This document shows, piece by piece, positions 36,046 through 44,915 of a DNA stretch of 64,000 nt; the stretch's first letter is position 1, and every line of letters begins with the position of its first letter. This DNA is from an uncultured Bacteroidales bacterium (GTDB lineage: Bacteria; Bacteroidota; Bacteroidia; Bacteroidales; UBA932). Location: assembly GCA_944325435.1 (NCBI GenBank), contig CALVAC010000015.1:1-64000 (forward strand), given 5' to 3'. Made by a program: the position numbers and the translations under genes. The notes beneath the pieces were generated by a model, which was given only the letters and a program-made list of their open reading frames with translations, made no database searches and had not been told where the DNA came from.

Positions 36046-37041
36046 TTATATGAACCAGTTTTTTACAACCATTCGAATGATTTTATCCGGCTGATTTTTC
36101 CCCCAAGCTACTCCAATTGCACGGCAAGCATTGATTGTTTCTCGTTGTAAAGCTATTACATCATTATGTTGTCTTATCTTGAACGCCTGCTCATCTTCAT
36201 ACTTCTTCACCATCATGTCCCACTCCCGTTTCTCGTCAGCGGATAGTTTGGCGGAGATTTCATCCCGGAACTTTACGACTTTCGGATAATCCGGCCACAA
36301 CGGGTCAATCCGGCTGATAATCCCGGCCACTTTCGCCGCTGATTCTGCATCCTTGGAGTGCATCCATTCGTTCTTCGCTTCATTCAGCAGAGCCGAACAA
36401 TCCGCGTCGAGACGCTGCCCGAATATTTTCACCGCAGCAGTCTGGCATTTCTCGTAACAGTCCTTGCATACCTCGGGGACAGACATCAGCCTTGCTATCG
36501 CCTCGTCGTATTTCTGCTGTCCCGCAAGCGAATTGGCGTTGGAGATAATATAGTCGCAGTTGTTCTCATAATAAGCCATTATCTCCTCCTTTGCCGCAGC
36601 GAGCATGGCCTGCAGTTCCTCATTGTTCGGATTGACCCTTGAAAAAGCGGAAATGAATGCCTTTGTATCGTTTGTCCCTATGCCTGCAAGGGACATCGTG
36701 CATGTCTCGTATATCTTGTTCTCGACGACATCGCCGACCATAAGGGTGAGTTCCATTTTCTTGGACACTTTCGGTGGATTTGATGGCATCACATCATTCT
36801 GTACCACATCGACTTTTGCTGCCAGCACAAAACGCTGCGTATAGTCCATATCACCGATTCCGTTGGCTGCGAGAGCCCTCTGCAGTTTGGTTTCGATATT
36901 CTTGACTGCCGCTGCAGGAATATCATCATCCGCAACCACCGCCCTCAAGGAAATCCCTGAAGTGTTTTCCTGTGCTGCAACCGGGACAGACAGAACAGCC
37001 GTCACGAACATTGCTATAAGCACTTTGATCCTGTTTCTCAT
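36046..37041 (-). CDS. conserved secreted protein of unknown function
   Basis: The 331-residue protein has a signal peptide (MRNRIKVLIAMFVTAVLSVPVAAQ), an N-terminal alpha/beta region (SLRAVVADDDIPAAAVKNIETKLQ, about 28-115) that resembles the TolB-N/CsgG-like pattern of ligand-independent envelope proteins, and a helical C-terminal half (about 125-300: YDEAIARLMSVPEVCKDCYEKCQ, with paired cysteines). I cannot assign a family. It sits in the five-gene operon between the DUF6175-like gene (68 bp upstream) and the FlgT/LPP20-like gene (16 bp downstream). Confidence 0.7.
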   Translation of the reverse strand: MRNRIKVLIAMFVTAVLSVPVAAQENTSGISLRAVVADDDIPAAAVKNIETKLQRALAANGIGDMDYTQRFVLAAKVDVVQNDVMPSNPPKVSKKMELTLMVGDVVENKIYETCTMSLAGIGTNDTKAFISAFSRVNPNNEELQAMLAAAKEEIMAYYENNCDYIISNANSLAGQQKYDEAIARLMSVPEVCKDCYEKCQTAAVKIFGQRLDADCSALLNEAKNEWMHSKDAESAAKVAGIISRIDPLWPDYPKVVKFRDEISAKLSADEKREWDMMVKKYEDEQAFKIRQHNDVIALQRETINACRAIGVAWGKNQPDKIIRMVVKNWFI

Positions 37042-37109
37042 TCTATATTATCATTTGCGACTGTACCACTTCTATCAGCAAGTAGCGAGTATTTTCGACA
37101 ATAAACATT

Positions 37110-38060
37110 TTATTTTTCCCCGAGAACGATGATTGCCTCCCCGAGTCCCCGCATCATTACTTTTGATGTTATCTCGAAAGGAGGTTCCTGAAGATATTTC
37201 CTCAGATTCGTAGCGAATGCTCGGGCATCGACTGCTCTGCCGCGCTCATCAGTAAGAGGAATACGCACCTGCTCGAACTGAAGGAAACTTTCCGTGCCGT
37301 CCGTCAGATTGAACGAACCATTGACAGTATTGTCATAAAGCCAGTCCTGTATGCAGTCCGTCAGTTCTTCTCCGTCATACTCCGTTTCGAGATCGTTTTC
37401 CCAGCTGTCCCAGCAGCGGACTGTCAGCACTATCTCCCTGCCGTTCTGTACAAGCCCTGCAAAATACATGTCCATCTGGGAATCAAAATCATCGATATAT
37501 CCTCTTACGGCCTTTTCAAGAATCACGGGGACAATATCATTGGATGGTTTGCTTGTCCCGGTTGCCGTGGCAATCCTCTTGCTGGTATAAGAGTCAAAGG
37601 ACTCAAGGATGAATGTCACAGCCTTGCCACCGTTCGCCTTATGCACCTGCCATCCTATCTGCACTATTATATCCGCCTTGGAACGTCTTTTCAACACATC
37701 CAAAGGACTTTCCACAAGGGATGCCCCGCTTGTCTTGCTCATGGTGACATTCTCCTCTGCTGTGCGCATTGCCATGACCTTCAGTTCCTGTTCACTGTCT
37801 TTAAGACTGTATCCGCGGTCAGTGAGCATCTGTCCGATAAGGCTTATGACACCTCCGAGCTCTGTATCCTGCTGGAAAGCAACCTGATAGTCCGGGACTG
37901 TCACCGTACCTCCGATATCCTCGTATGTCGTGGTGAAATACCGCTGTGTACACCAGTTGTCGCTCGGGAGAATCATCAAGGTCGGTTTCTTGACCTGTGC
38001 AAATGCACTTCCTGTCACAGACAAAAAGTATAGTAATAGCAGAAAACATTTAGTGTTCAT
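37110..38060 (-). CDS. DUF6175-like secreted protein, first gene of the operon
   Basis: The 316-residue protein has a signal peptide (MNTKCFLLLLYFLSVTGSAFAQ) and begins its mature part KKPTLMILPSDNWCTQRYF, as in proteins annotated DUF6175. The fold pattern (short strand, helix, ADIIVQIGWQV strand, FESFDSYTSKRIA strand) suggests a CsgG/TolB-N-like alpha/beta domain, which fits a periplasmic complex with the downstream FlgT/LPP20-like product. It lies behind a promoter at 38344-38374 and a long leader, and a leader ORF ends in an ATGA overlap at its start. Function unknown. Confidence 0.7.
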   Translation of the reverse strand: MNTKCFLLLLYFLSVTGSAFAQVKKPTLMILPSDNWCTQRYFTTTYEDIGGTVTVPDYQVAFQQDTELGGVISLIGQMLTDRGYSLKDSEQELKVMAMRTAEENVTMSKTSGASLVESPLDVLKRRSKADIIVQIGWQVHKANGGKAVTFILESFDSYTSKRIATATGTSKPSNDIVPVILEKAVRGYIDDFDSQMDMYFAGLVQNGREIVLTVRCWDSWENDLETEYDGEELTDCIQDWLYDNTVNGSFNLTDGTESFLQFEQVRIPLTDERGRAVDARAFATNLRKYLQEPPFEITSKVMMRGLGEAIIVLGEK

Positions 38061-38340
38061 CCAGGTTTGTTTTGCTTTGCCCCTGGCTCCGGAGGTGGCG
38101 GTTGCACAAAAAGAAAGTGTGGAGCCTTTAGCTTATCGAATCGGGGCTCTGGTAAGCCTTTGTGCCAATAAGCAATACCCCACACCGCCGGTATATATCG
38201 AACGATACATAACGAAACACGGTGATGAGTGTCTTCTTTGCTTATCCTCGGCACAGTGAAATTTACCAGATTTCGATTCGGGGATGTGCTAAAACACTTT
38301 CATCAGTCAATATGTCATTGACGGCATCTTCGCCGCAATG
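38060..38340 (-). other. structured 5' leader of the secreted operon
   Basis: About 275 nt separate the predicted start (about 38337) from the first gene. Read on the minus strand, this leader has a perfect hairpin GTCAAT-GACAT-ATTGAC (38306-38322), and further complementary pairs GTGTGG/CCACAC, GCTTAT/ATAAGC, GAGCC/GGCTC and GCACAAA/TTTGTGC in the last 160 nt. Several of these pairs cross, so alternative folds or a pseudoknot are possible. A GTG-started 65-codon ORF (38254-38057), with a Pro-rich tail, ends in ATGA with the downstream start; it may be a leader peptide. No Rfam family was recognised. Confidence 0.4.
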
Positions 38341-38343
38341 CTC

Positions 38344-38374
38344 CAAAGTTAGAAAATGTTTCTTGAAAAACAAA
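38344..38374 (-). promoter_or_regulatory. promoter of the secreted operon
   Basis: On the minus strand TTTG (38374-38371), a 19-bp gap and TAACTTTG (38351-38344) match the Bacteroidota consensus in both boxes. A transcription start near 38337 gives the long leader described separately. Confidence 0.65.
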
Positions 38375-38407
38375 CTCATAACGGGGTATTGCAAATACAG
38401 TAGGATA

Positions 38408-38851
38408 TTAACGGAGTTCGGGGTCTCCATAGAAGTCGAGCATCTCGTTGTAGTCCACCTGGTCCATCATTGAGCTGATGATTTCTTCAGGACTGGCATC
38501 TATGGTGGTCTCCTTTCCATCTATGGTGATGGTTGTCTGCTGTGGGGACTTGGATACTTTTGGAGAGACAGGTGTAGGAGTCCAGTCGTGCGGGTCATTC
38601 CTGTACTGGTAATAATGTATTATCTTGTTCTCGTGGTCTATGGATTTGATGTCAAGGACATCCTTTGTCGGATCGTAGTTCGTGAATTCTTCGAGATACC
38701 GGTTCTGCGGCCAGGGGGCATCTTTCCGGCAGTAGTATGCGATTGAGCAAACTGTCGGACCCAATATGAAGATAATGAAAAATATGCCTGCCCAGATGGC
38801 GATGGTGGTGCGGATCCGACTGTCGTCGGGGTTTTCTGAAAATGGGTTCAT
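38408..38851 (-). CDS. single-TM membrane protein of unknown function
   Basis: The 147-residue product from the ATG at 38851 has a short charged N-terminus, one TM segment (about residues 17-39, IAIWAGIFFIIFILGPTVCSI) and a soluble part rich in Asp/Asn/Thr that ends DYNEMLDFYGDPELR. The upstream ORF start (38923) is unlikely, because a -7 box (TACTTTTG on the minus strand, 38868-38875) lies between. I do not recognise a family. It stands alone between the WYL regulator and the secreted operon. Confidence 0.65.
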   Translation of the reverse strand: MNPFSENPDDSRIRTTIAIWAGIFFIIFILGPTVCSIAYYCRKDAPWPQNRYLEEFTNYDPTKDVLDIKSIDHENKIIHYYQYRNDPHDWTPTPVSPKVSKSPQQTTITIDGKETTIDASPEEIISSMMDQVDYNEMLDFYGDPELR

Positions 38852-38867
38852 GGCTGTAGATTTTCGG

Positions 38868-38875
38868 CAAAAGTA
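38868..38875 (-). promoter_or_regulatory. -7 box for the gene at 38408-38851
   Basis: TACTTTTG on the minus strand matches TAnnTTTG, about 17 bp before the ATG; the -33 box is not clear. It supports the shorter start. Confidence 0.3.
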
Positions 38876-39009
38876 GGCGGGGAGGACGACAAAATGTGTC
38901 ATTCGGGGAATTTTCTGCGGCATATATTCAATATTCCCTGCTCACATCTCGTCTTCTCAACCGACATTTACGCAGTCAAACCTGCACACATCTTCAGGAC
39001 GGGGGATGT

Positions 39010-39918
39010 TCAGCTGTTGCGCTCAAGGGCAGCTGCATAGACATCGTGGAGCCTCTTGCGGAGATGCACCGGGCTGATGACCTCTACAGAACGGCTGCGG
39101 GCAAGAAGAGCCATAACGAAGTCGTTTGTTATGCGTAAATGCAGCCGTACGGTGATGCCTTCCTGTGTCTCGGAAAGTATTTCCTGGGAGTGGTGCAGGG
39201 GAAGGGTCTTTACGAATGCTCCGTCAAGGGCGTCATATTTGAGAATGATTTCCTCCACGGGATCCGCCGGATTGTTCCATATTCCGAAACTGTCCTTGAA
39301 AAGGGCAGGGATGTCGATGCTTCCGTTCCTTTTGAACCGTTCGGACTCAAAAACTTTGACATTGTCTATCCTGTCCATCCCGAATGTCTTCAGCTGACCG
39401 TCTGCGTCATAGCCTGCAAGATACCACCGCTGCTGTGACTCTTTCAGGAAATGCGGCTGTATCTTCTTTCGGACCACCTTGTTGCCGTGACGGACAAGGG
39501 TATAGTCGAATTCTATCGGGTGGCAGTCCCTGATGGCATGGAGCACGGCTGAAATGTCAATCCGGAACGGAGGCCTTCGATGCTCAGCAATGACATAGTC
39601 CTGCAGGACGCTGTCCGCATCGATGGAACTCAGCAGCTCGAAGTTGAGCAGCAGGGTCTCGTACTCATCGGCGCTGTTCCCTCTTTCTACAATCATATAT
39701 CCGCAGGATGGATTGCAGGCAATCTCTATGTGGAAAAGTTCTGCTATTGTATTGATATCTCTCTGCAATGTCCTCAGTGACACATCGGAATGGCTGTTAT
39801 CAAAGAGTCCCATTTCCCGCGACACATATTCTACCAGTTCGTCAGGTCTGGCGCTTCGGCCATTCCTGAGTCGGTTGAGGATGATGGCCATTCTTTTCAG
39901 CTGATATATCTTTGCCAT
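39010..39918 (-). CDS. WYL-domain transcriptional regulator
   Basis: The 302-residue protein has an N-terminal winged-helix (AIILNRLRNGRSARPDELVEYV ... SLRTLQRDINTIAE, about 8-65), a WYL domain with the motif QQRWYLAGYDADGQLKTFGMDRIDN near 165-190, and a C-terminal WCX-like extension. Such proteins bind DNA and a nucleic-acid or small-molecule ligand, often in phage defence or DNA-damage control. No defence genes lie next to it; the kinase and uvrA follow upstream on the same strand, separated by about 60 bp from the kinase stop at 39979. Confidence 0.88.
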   Translation of the reverse strand: MAKIYQLKRMAIILNRLRNGRSARPDELVEYVSREMGLFDNSHSDVSLRTLQRDINTIAELFHIEIACNPSCGYMIVERGNSADEYETLLLNFELLSSIDADSVLQDYVIAEHRRPPFRIDISAVLHAIRDCHPIEFDYTLVRHGNKVVRKKIQPHFLKESQQRWYLAGYDADGQLKTFGMDRIDNVKVFESERFKRNGSIDIPALFKDSFGIWNNPADPVEEIILKYDALDGAFVKTLPLHHSQEILSETQEGITVRLHLRITNDFVMALLARSRSVEVISPVHLRKRLHDVYAAALERNS

Positions 39919-39978
39919 AAGTGTCCGGATTCGATGATGTCTGTTGTGGTTGTATGCAGAAATCTGTCAAAGGCAGGT

Positions 39979-41790
39979 TTACAATGTCTGACCGCCGATG
40001 AATTCGCGCATTATGGATGTCGGAGGGATTGCCGATATCTCGTCCGGTGAGAGGGCTATGATATAGTCCAGGAACTTCAGCAGGCGGGTAGCTTCGCTGA
40101 ATGCAGGGGATGACGACGGGATGCGCCTGAGGAGCGGCTCGGCATAGTATTTCAGCATCGGCAGCTCGAAAATTAGGGCGGAGTTGAATTCGGCATCTGC
40201 ATTTTCCTGGAAAGGGAATATGTTCCTGTTTTCTCCTCGCCGTACGCTGTGCCAGCGGAGGATGGTGTCTTCGGGGGTGATGCCGCGGACTCTGTTGTCC
40301 CGCACCATCCTGCGCAGCAGACGGTTGTCCGAAGTGGAGATGTTGTTGTTCTCATCGATGGAGAGGGAAGTGAGTGCGGATGCATATACCCTGAATATGT
40401 GCGAATCATCCACAGCGGATGTCATTTCCGGGTTGAGGGCGTGGATCCCTTCCATTATGAGTATGTCTGTCTCTTCCAGTTTCATCCGTGTCCCTGTGTC
40501 TTCCCTCCTTCCGAGTTTGAAACTGTATTTCGGTATCTCGACCGTCTTCCCGCTCAGAAGGTCGTTGAGCTGGCTGTTCAGCAGGTCGAGGTCCATTGCA
40601 TGCAGGGATTCGAAGTCATAGTCTCCGTTTTCGTCCAGAGGAGTCTTGTCCCGGTTGACGAAATAATTGTCGAGTTCGATTACTTTTGGGGTCAGCCCGA
40701 GCACTTTGCACTGGATTGCCAGACGGAGTGATGTGGAAGTCTTGCCGCTGCTTGACGGGCCTGCGATGAAGACGATCCTGGTCTTGTCTTTCTGCTGGAA
40801 GATCCGGTCGGCAATCTCGGCGTAGTCCCTTTCATGTCGGGCTTCGGCCATATTGATGAGATTGATGGCTTCTCCGTTCTGGATGGCCCTGTTGAGGGTG
40901 CCTATCCCTTTCACTCCGATGATTGTACACCAGTCGGAATGCCTTTTCAGAGTAGCGGCAATCTTGGACTGCTTCTTCATCGGCTCTATCCTGGCGGTCT
41001 TGCCTTCCATAGGATACTGCAGGCAGAACCCGTCCTTGAATCCGGAGATGGCGAAGCAGCCGAGATAACCTGTCGAAGGGACGAGCGGCCCGTAAAATGT
41101 GTCGGCAATCTCTTCCGGGCCGTAGATGGTCCTGTCAATGATGAAATATACGCTGAATGTATATCTCCCGAGGGATTCGACAAGCCGGGCCTTGACCGGC
41201 TGCCCGTTCTCTTCAAAGATGTGTATCGCCTCTTCGGATGTCAGTTTCCTTTTCTCCAGCGGCAGGTCTTCCTTGACAATTTCGTGCATCCTTGTCCGTA
41301 TGGCGGACAGGTCCTGCATATTGAGAGGGTGGATGACCGGCCTTCCGTCTTCGCTGGTCGCCTGGGCTTCGGCTGTCCCGTACACAGTCTTCTCCCTTTC
41401 GCGGATCTCGCAGTACAGTCCGCTCGGAAGGGAATAGTCGATGACAAGGGTCTTGTCCGGAAACAGGTCCCTTACTGCTTTCTGGAGGACGAAGCAGAGT
41501 GAACGGATATATGTGCGCCGTCCGTCAGGATGGTTGTAGCCTATGAATTCCACCTCATGCGGCATCATCAGCCTGAAGTCCAGCTCCTTGAGCTGATGGT
41601 CGACAAGTGCGGCGAGTACAGGCACGGTTGCTTCGCAGTTGCTTGCCGGCACACCTTTCCTGTATCTTTCATCATCGGTGTCAGGAAGCATGGTGCAGAC
41701 TTCTTTGGAGAATTCTGACAGGGTAGTCCCTTTTGCCACATCATAATAGTTCCCGTTGTTGATGCATCGGATTCTGATCTTGCTTTCTTC
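39979..41790 (-). CDS. nucleoside (uridine) kinase with ThrRS-like N-terminal domains
   Basis: The 603-residue protein has an N-terminal TGS-like region (IRIRCINNGNYYDVAKGTTLSEFS), a tRNA-synthetase-like second domain (MPHEVEFIGYNHPDGRRTYIRSLCFVL, with the HxxxH-like spacing of class II editing domains), and a C-terminal P-loop kinase from about 330: VFIAGPSSSGKTST, the LDNYFVNRDKTPLDENGDYDFE segment and EETDILIMEGIHALNP. This layout is common in Bacteroidota and Firmicutes and is annotated as uridine kinase. I use the ATG at 41790. The ORF extends 24 codons upstream, into the uvrA end, without resemblance. Confidence 0.87.
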   Translation of the reverse strand, partial: EESKIRIRCINNGNYYDVAKGTTLSEFSKEVCTMLPDTDDERYRKGVPASNCEATVPVLAALVDHQLKELDFRLMMPHEVEFIGYNHPDGRRTYIRSLCFVLQKAVRDLFPDKTLVIDYSLPSGLYCEIREREKTVYGTAEAQATSEDGRPVIHPLNMQDLSAIRTRMHEIVKEDLPLEKRKLTSEEAIHIFEENGQPVKARLVESLGRYTFSVYFIIDRTIYGPEEIADTFYGPLVPSTGYLGCFAISGFKDGFCLQYPMEGKTARIEPMKKQSKIAATLKRHSDWCTIIGVKGIGTLNRAIQNGEAINLINMAEARHERDYAEIADRIFQQKDKTRIVFIAGPSSSGKTSTSLRLAIQCKVLGLTPKVIELDNYFVNRDKTPLDENGDYDFESLHAMDLDLLNSQLNDLLSGKTVEIPKYSFKLGRREDTGTRMKLEETDILIMEGIHALNPEMTSAVDDSHIFRVYASALTSLSIDENNNISTSDNRLLRRMVRDNRVRGITPEDTILRWHSVRRGENRNIFPFQENADAEFNSALIFELPMLKYYAEPLLRRIPSSSPAFSEATRLLKFLDYIIALSPDEISAIPPTSIMREFIGGQTL

Positions 41791-41839
41791 CATGTCTGTA
41801 GATTTTTTCATTTCCTGTCTGGCTGGATATGTCCCGTGG

Positions 41840-44719
41840 CTATATCCCGAGAACCTCCGCAAGGAACGGCCCGGTGACGGAACCCTTGTCTTCGGCGACC
41901 TGTTCAGGTGTCCCCAGGGCCACGACCGTGCCTCCTCCCTTGCCTCCTTCCGGTCCCATATCTATCAGGTAATCCACGCTTTTCAGCACATCGAGGTTGT
42001 GCTCTATGACTATTACCGTGTTACCCCTGTCCACCAGCTGCTGCAGTACTCCGAGAAGCACTTTTATGTCTTCACTGTGCAGGCCGGTGGTCGGTTCATC
42101 CAGTATATACAGGGTGTTGCCGGTACTTTTCCTGCCGAGCTCGGCAGCAAGCTTCATCCTCTGGCTTTCTCCTCCAGACAGGGTCACCGCGGACTGTCCC
42201 AGCCGTACATATCCGAGCCCGACTTCCACCATCGCCTTGAGCTTCTGGGCTATTGATGGAATATTCTCGAAGAATGCGTAAGCCTCGCTGATGGACATTT
42301 CCAGCACATCGTTGATGTTCCTGCCTTTGTATTTGACGGCAAGTGTATCCTCCTTGTAGCGTCTGCCGCGGCATTCCGGACAGACTACATTCACAGAAGG
42401 GAGGAAGTTCATCTCTATGACCTTGATTCCTGCCCCTTTGCATTCCTCGCATCGTCCTCCTGCCACGTTGAACGAAAACCTCCCTGCCTTGAATCCGCGT
42501 ACCTTGGCATCCGGAGTGCTCTCGAACAGCAGTCTGATGTCGTTGAACACTCCCGTGAATGTGGCAGGATTGCTTCTCGGTGTCCTCCCGATAGGGCTCT
42601 GGTCTATCTCTATCAGCTTGTCAATGTTCTCGATGCCTGTTATGCTGCCGTATGGCAGCGGCTGCAGTCTGGCGTTGTAGAACTTGTTCTTCAACACCGG
42701 CATAAGCGTCTCGTTGACGAGGGAGGACTTGCCGCTTCCGCTCACTCCGCTCACCCCGACGAGACAGCCCAGCGGGAAGTCCACATCCAGATTCTTCAGG
42801 TTGTTTCCCCGTGCCCCCCTGATGCCTATGTACAGTCCGTTGCCGGGACGCCTTGCTGCCGGAACCTCTATTCTGCGCTTCCCTGTCAGGTAGTCAAGGG
42901 TGATTGACTCTCCCAGTATGATATGTTTCCTGTCCCATCTGACTTCTCCTTTTCCGGACAGATTCCCCTTGCTTCCGGCCTGCCCATCCTGTCCTGTCCT
43001 GCCATCTTGATCTGCATGGATACCTGCCGTCCTGTCCAGAAGCAGGTCCAGCGGCGCGGACAGGCATATCCTGCCTCCTTCCTCTCCTGCTCCGGGCCCC
43101 ACATCCACAAGCCAGTCGGCGGAGAGCATGGTCTCGCTGTCGTGTTCCACCACCATCACCGAGTTGCCTTCATCCCGCAGTTTCTTCAGTGAGGCGATAA
43201 GTTTGCGGTTGTCCCTCTGGTGCAGTCCGATGCTCGGTTCATCCAGGATATACAGCACATTTACCAGCCTGGAACCTATCTGAGTCGCAAGCCTTATCCT
43301 CTGGCCTTCCCCTCCTGAAAGCGAACCGGTGGCACGGTCGAGTGAGAGGTATTCCAGCCCGACATCCAGCAGGAATCCGACTCTCTCTTTCAGTTCTTTC
43401 AGTATGTCTCTGGCTATCAGGTTCTCCCTTTTGTCAAATTTCTCTTCGAGACCGGACAGCCAGTCCCGGAGGTCGGAGATTTCCATTGCCGCCACCTCTG
43501 AAATAGTCTTCCCGTCAATCCTGAAATACGATGCCTCCTGATTGAGCCTGGTCCCGTGGCATACCGGACATACGATCTTGTCGGAAATGTCATCCACAAT
43601 TCCGCCGTAGCTCACCATTTCTGACATTCCTCCTTCGCCTACGCGGAAAAGCTCATCCGATCCGAATATGATGAGGGATATGACCTCATCAGGAATTTCT
43701 TCAATAGGGTCATAAAGGGAGAAATTGTATTTCCTGGCAATGGAACGGATGATGTCGAACTTTTTGGTCTCCCGGACCTTACCTAACGGCACAATTCCGC
43801 CATCAGCTATTGATATCGTCCTGTCCGGGATTATGGAATCCATATTGATATCCACAATCTTTCCCAGTCCTTTGCAGTGTGGGCAGTATCCCTGCGGAGA
43901 ATTGAACGAGAAAGAGTGCGGTTGCGGTTCTGACAGTGAAAGACCGGTGTCAGGGCAGACAAGGTGTTTCGAGTAGTGATGCAGTCCTCCGCTCTCCTGG
44001 TCAAGGACAGCCAGCGAACCTTTGCCGAGGTTGAGAGCCGACATGACGGAGTCCCGTATCCTCTTGGCATCTTTTGAGGACGGTTTGAGCCTGTCCACGA
44101 CAAGTTCTATGAAATGCGGTCTGTAGCGGTCGACCATAGTCATGTCCGACAGGTCTTTCATCTCCCCGTCCACTCGCACCTGGGTATATCCTCTGCGGCG
44201 CAGCTGCTCGAACAGCTCTTTGTAATGGCCTTTGCGGCCCCTTACGAGGGGGGCAAGGAGATAGCATTTCTTCCCGTCATAGTTTTCCATGATAAGGGAC
44301 ACTATCTGTTCGTCAGTATACCGGACCATTTCCTTGCCTGTGGCCGGGGAGTATGCGCGGGATGCCTTCGAATACAGCAGCCTGAGGAAATCGTATATCT
44401 CTGTGATGGTCCCTACAGTGGAGCGGGGATTGTTCCCTGTGGTCTTCTGCTCTATTGCGATGATGGGACTCAGTCCTGTTATGCTTTCTACTTCAGGTTT
44501 TTCCAGTATCCCCATAAACTGCTTTGCGTATGCAGACAGCGTGTCCATATAGCGTCTCTGCCCTTCGGCGTATATCGTGTCGAACGCAAGGGAGGACTTG
44601 CCGCTTCCGCTCAGTCCTGTGATCACGACAAATTCGTTCCTCGGTATCGAAAGCGACACATTCTTGAGATTGTGCGACCTGGCTCCGCGTATTTCGATGT
44701 ATTCTGTCTCTCTTCCCAT
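41840..44719 (-). CDS. uvrA: excinuclease ABC subunit A
   Basis: UvrA is the damage-recognition ATPase of nucleotide excision repair. The 959-residue protein has both ATPase heads (Walker A GLSGSGKSSLAFDT near 35 and GVSGSGKSSLVNETL near 655), the signature LSGGEGQRIRLA and LSGGESQRMKLAAEL, and two zinc modules (CPHCKGLG with CPVCHGTR, and CEECKGAG with CPECRGRR). An insertion of about 35 residues (roughly 565-600, TAGIHADQDGRTGQDGQAG then GEVRWDRK) is absent from most UvrA proteins and is rich in Gly/Asp/Lys. It lies 49 bp before the kinase start on the same strand. Confidence 0.97.
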   Translation of the reverse strand: MGRETEYIEIRGARSHNLKNVSLSIPRNEFVVITGLSGSGKSSLAFDTIYAEGQRRYMDTLSAYAKQFMGILEKPEVESITGLSPIIAIEQKTTGNNPRSTVGTITEIYDFLRLLYSKASRAYSPATGKEMVRYTDEQIVSLIMENYDGKKCYLLAPLVRGRKGHYKELFEQLRRRGYTQVRVDGEMKDLSDMTMVDRYRPHFIELVVDRLKPSSKDAKRIRDSVMSALNLGKGSLAVLDQESGGLHHYSKHLVCPDTGLSLSEPQPHSFSFNSPQGYCPHCKGLGKIVDINMDSIIPDRTISIADGGIVPLGKVRETKKFDIIRSIARKYNFSLYDPIEEIPDEVISLIIFGSDELFRVGEGGMSEMVSYGGIVDDISDKIVCPVCHGTRLNQEASYFRIDGKTISEVAAMEISDLRDWLSGLEEKFDKRENLIARDILKELKERVGFLLDVGLEYLSLDRATGSLSGGEGQRIRLATQIGSRLVNVLYILDEPSIGLHQRDNRKLIASLKKLRDEGNSVMVVEHDSETMLSADWLVDVGPGAGEEGGRICLSAPLDLLLDRTAGIHADQDGRTGQDGQAGSKGNLSGKGEVRWDRKHIILGESITLDYLTGKRRIEVPAARRPGNGLYIGIRGARGNNLKNLDVDFPLGCLVGVSGVSGSGKSSLVNETLMPVLKNKFYNARLQPLPYGSITGIENIDKLIEIDQSPIGRTPRSNPATFTGVFNDIRLLFESTPDAKVRGFKAGRFSFNVAGGRCEECKGAGIKVIEMNFLPSVNVVCPECRGRRYKEDTLAVKYKGRNINDVLEMSISEAYAFFENIPSIAQKLKAMVEVGLGYVRLGQSAVTLSGGESQRMKLAAELGRKSTGNTLYILDEPTTGLHSEDIKVLLGVLQQLVDRGNTVIVIEHNLDVLKSVDYLIDMGPEGGKGGGTVVALGTPEQVAEDKGSVTGPFLAEVLGI

Positions 44720-44852
44720 ATATCCAGTCTTTAGACCGTCCCCGGTCCTGTATCGGCTTGCCGGTTTGAACCCGGCCTTGAAATTACAAAATTAGAAACA
44801 TTCTTGGATTCATCATCCAAATCCTGCCGGAAGCTGTTTTGAAAATATTACG

Positions 44853-44860
44853 TATATTTG
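44853..44860 (+). promoter_or_regulatory. -7 box for the MORN/TonB_C gene
   Basis: TATATTTG followed by TCTG matches the -7 consensus 56 bp before the ATG at 44916. No -33 TTG at the right distance. Confidence 0.35.
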
Positions 44861-44915
44861 TCTGTCCTGTATGCGAAACGGATTCTGTATCTGGATTTTC
44901 ATTAAATGATATGTT

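Noticed and set aside
38057..38254. 65-codon ORF before the DUF6175-like gene as a firm CDS
   Set aside because: GTG start, Pro-rich tail and overlap with complementary RNA segments make coding status uncertain; mentioned in the leader entry instead.
41790..41862. 24-codon extension of the nucleoside kinase
   Set aside because: It overlaps the uvrA 3' end and has no family resemblance.
41840..44719. Duplicate UvrA-like paralogue
   Set aside because: Both ATPase heads, both signature motifs and the zinc modules are intact, so it is the ordinary repair UvrA with an insertion.
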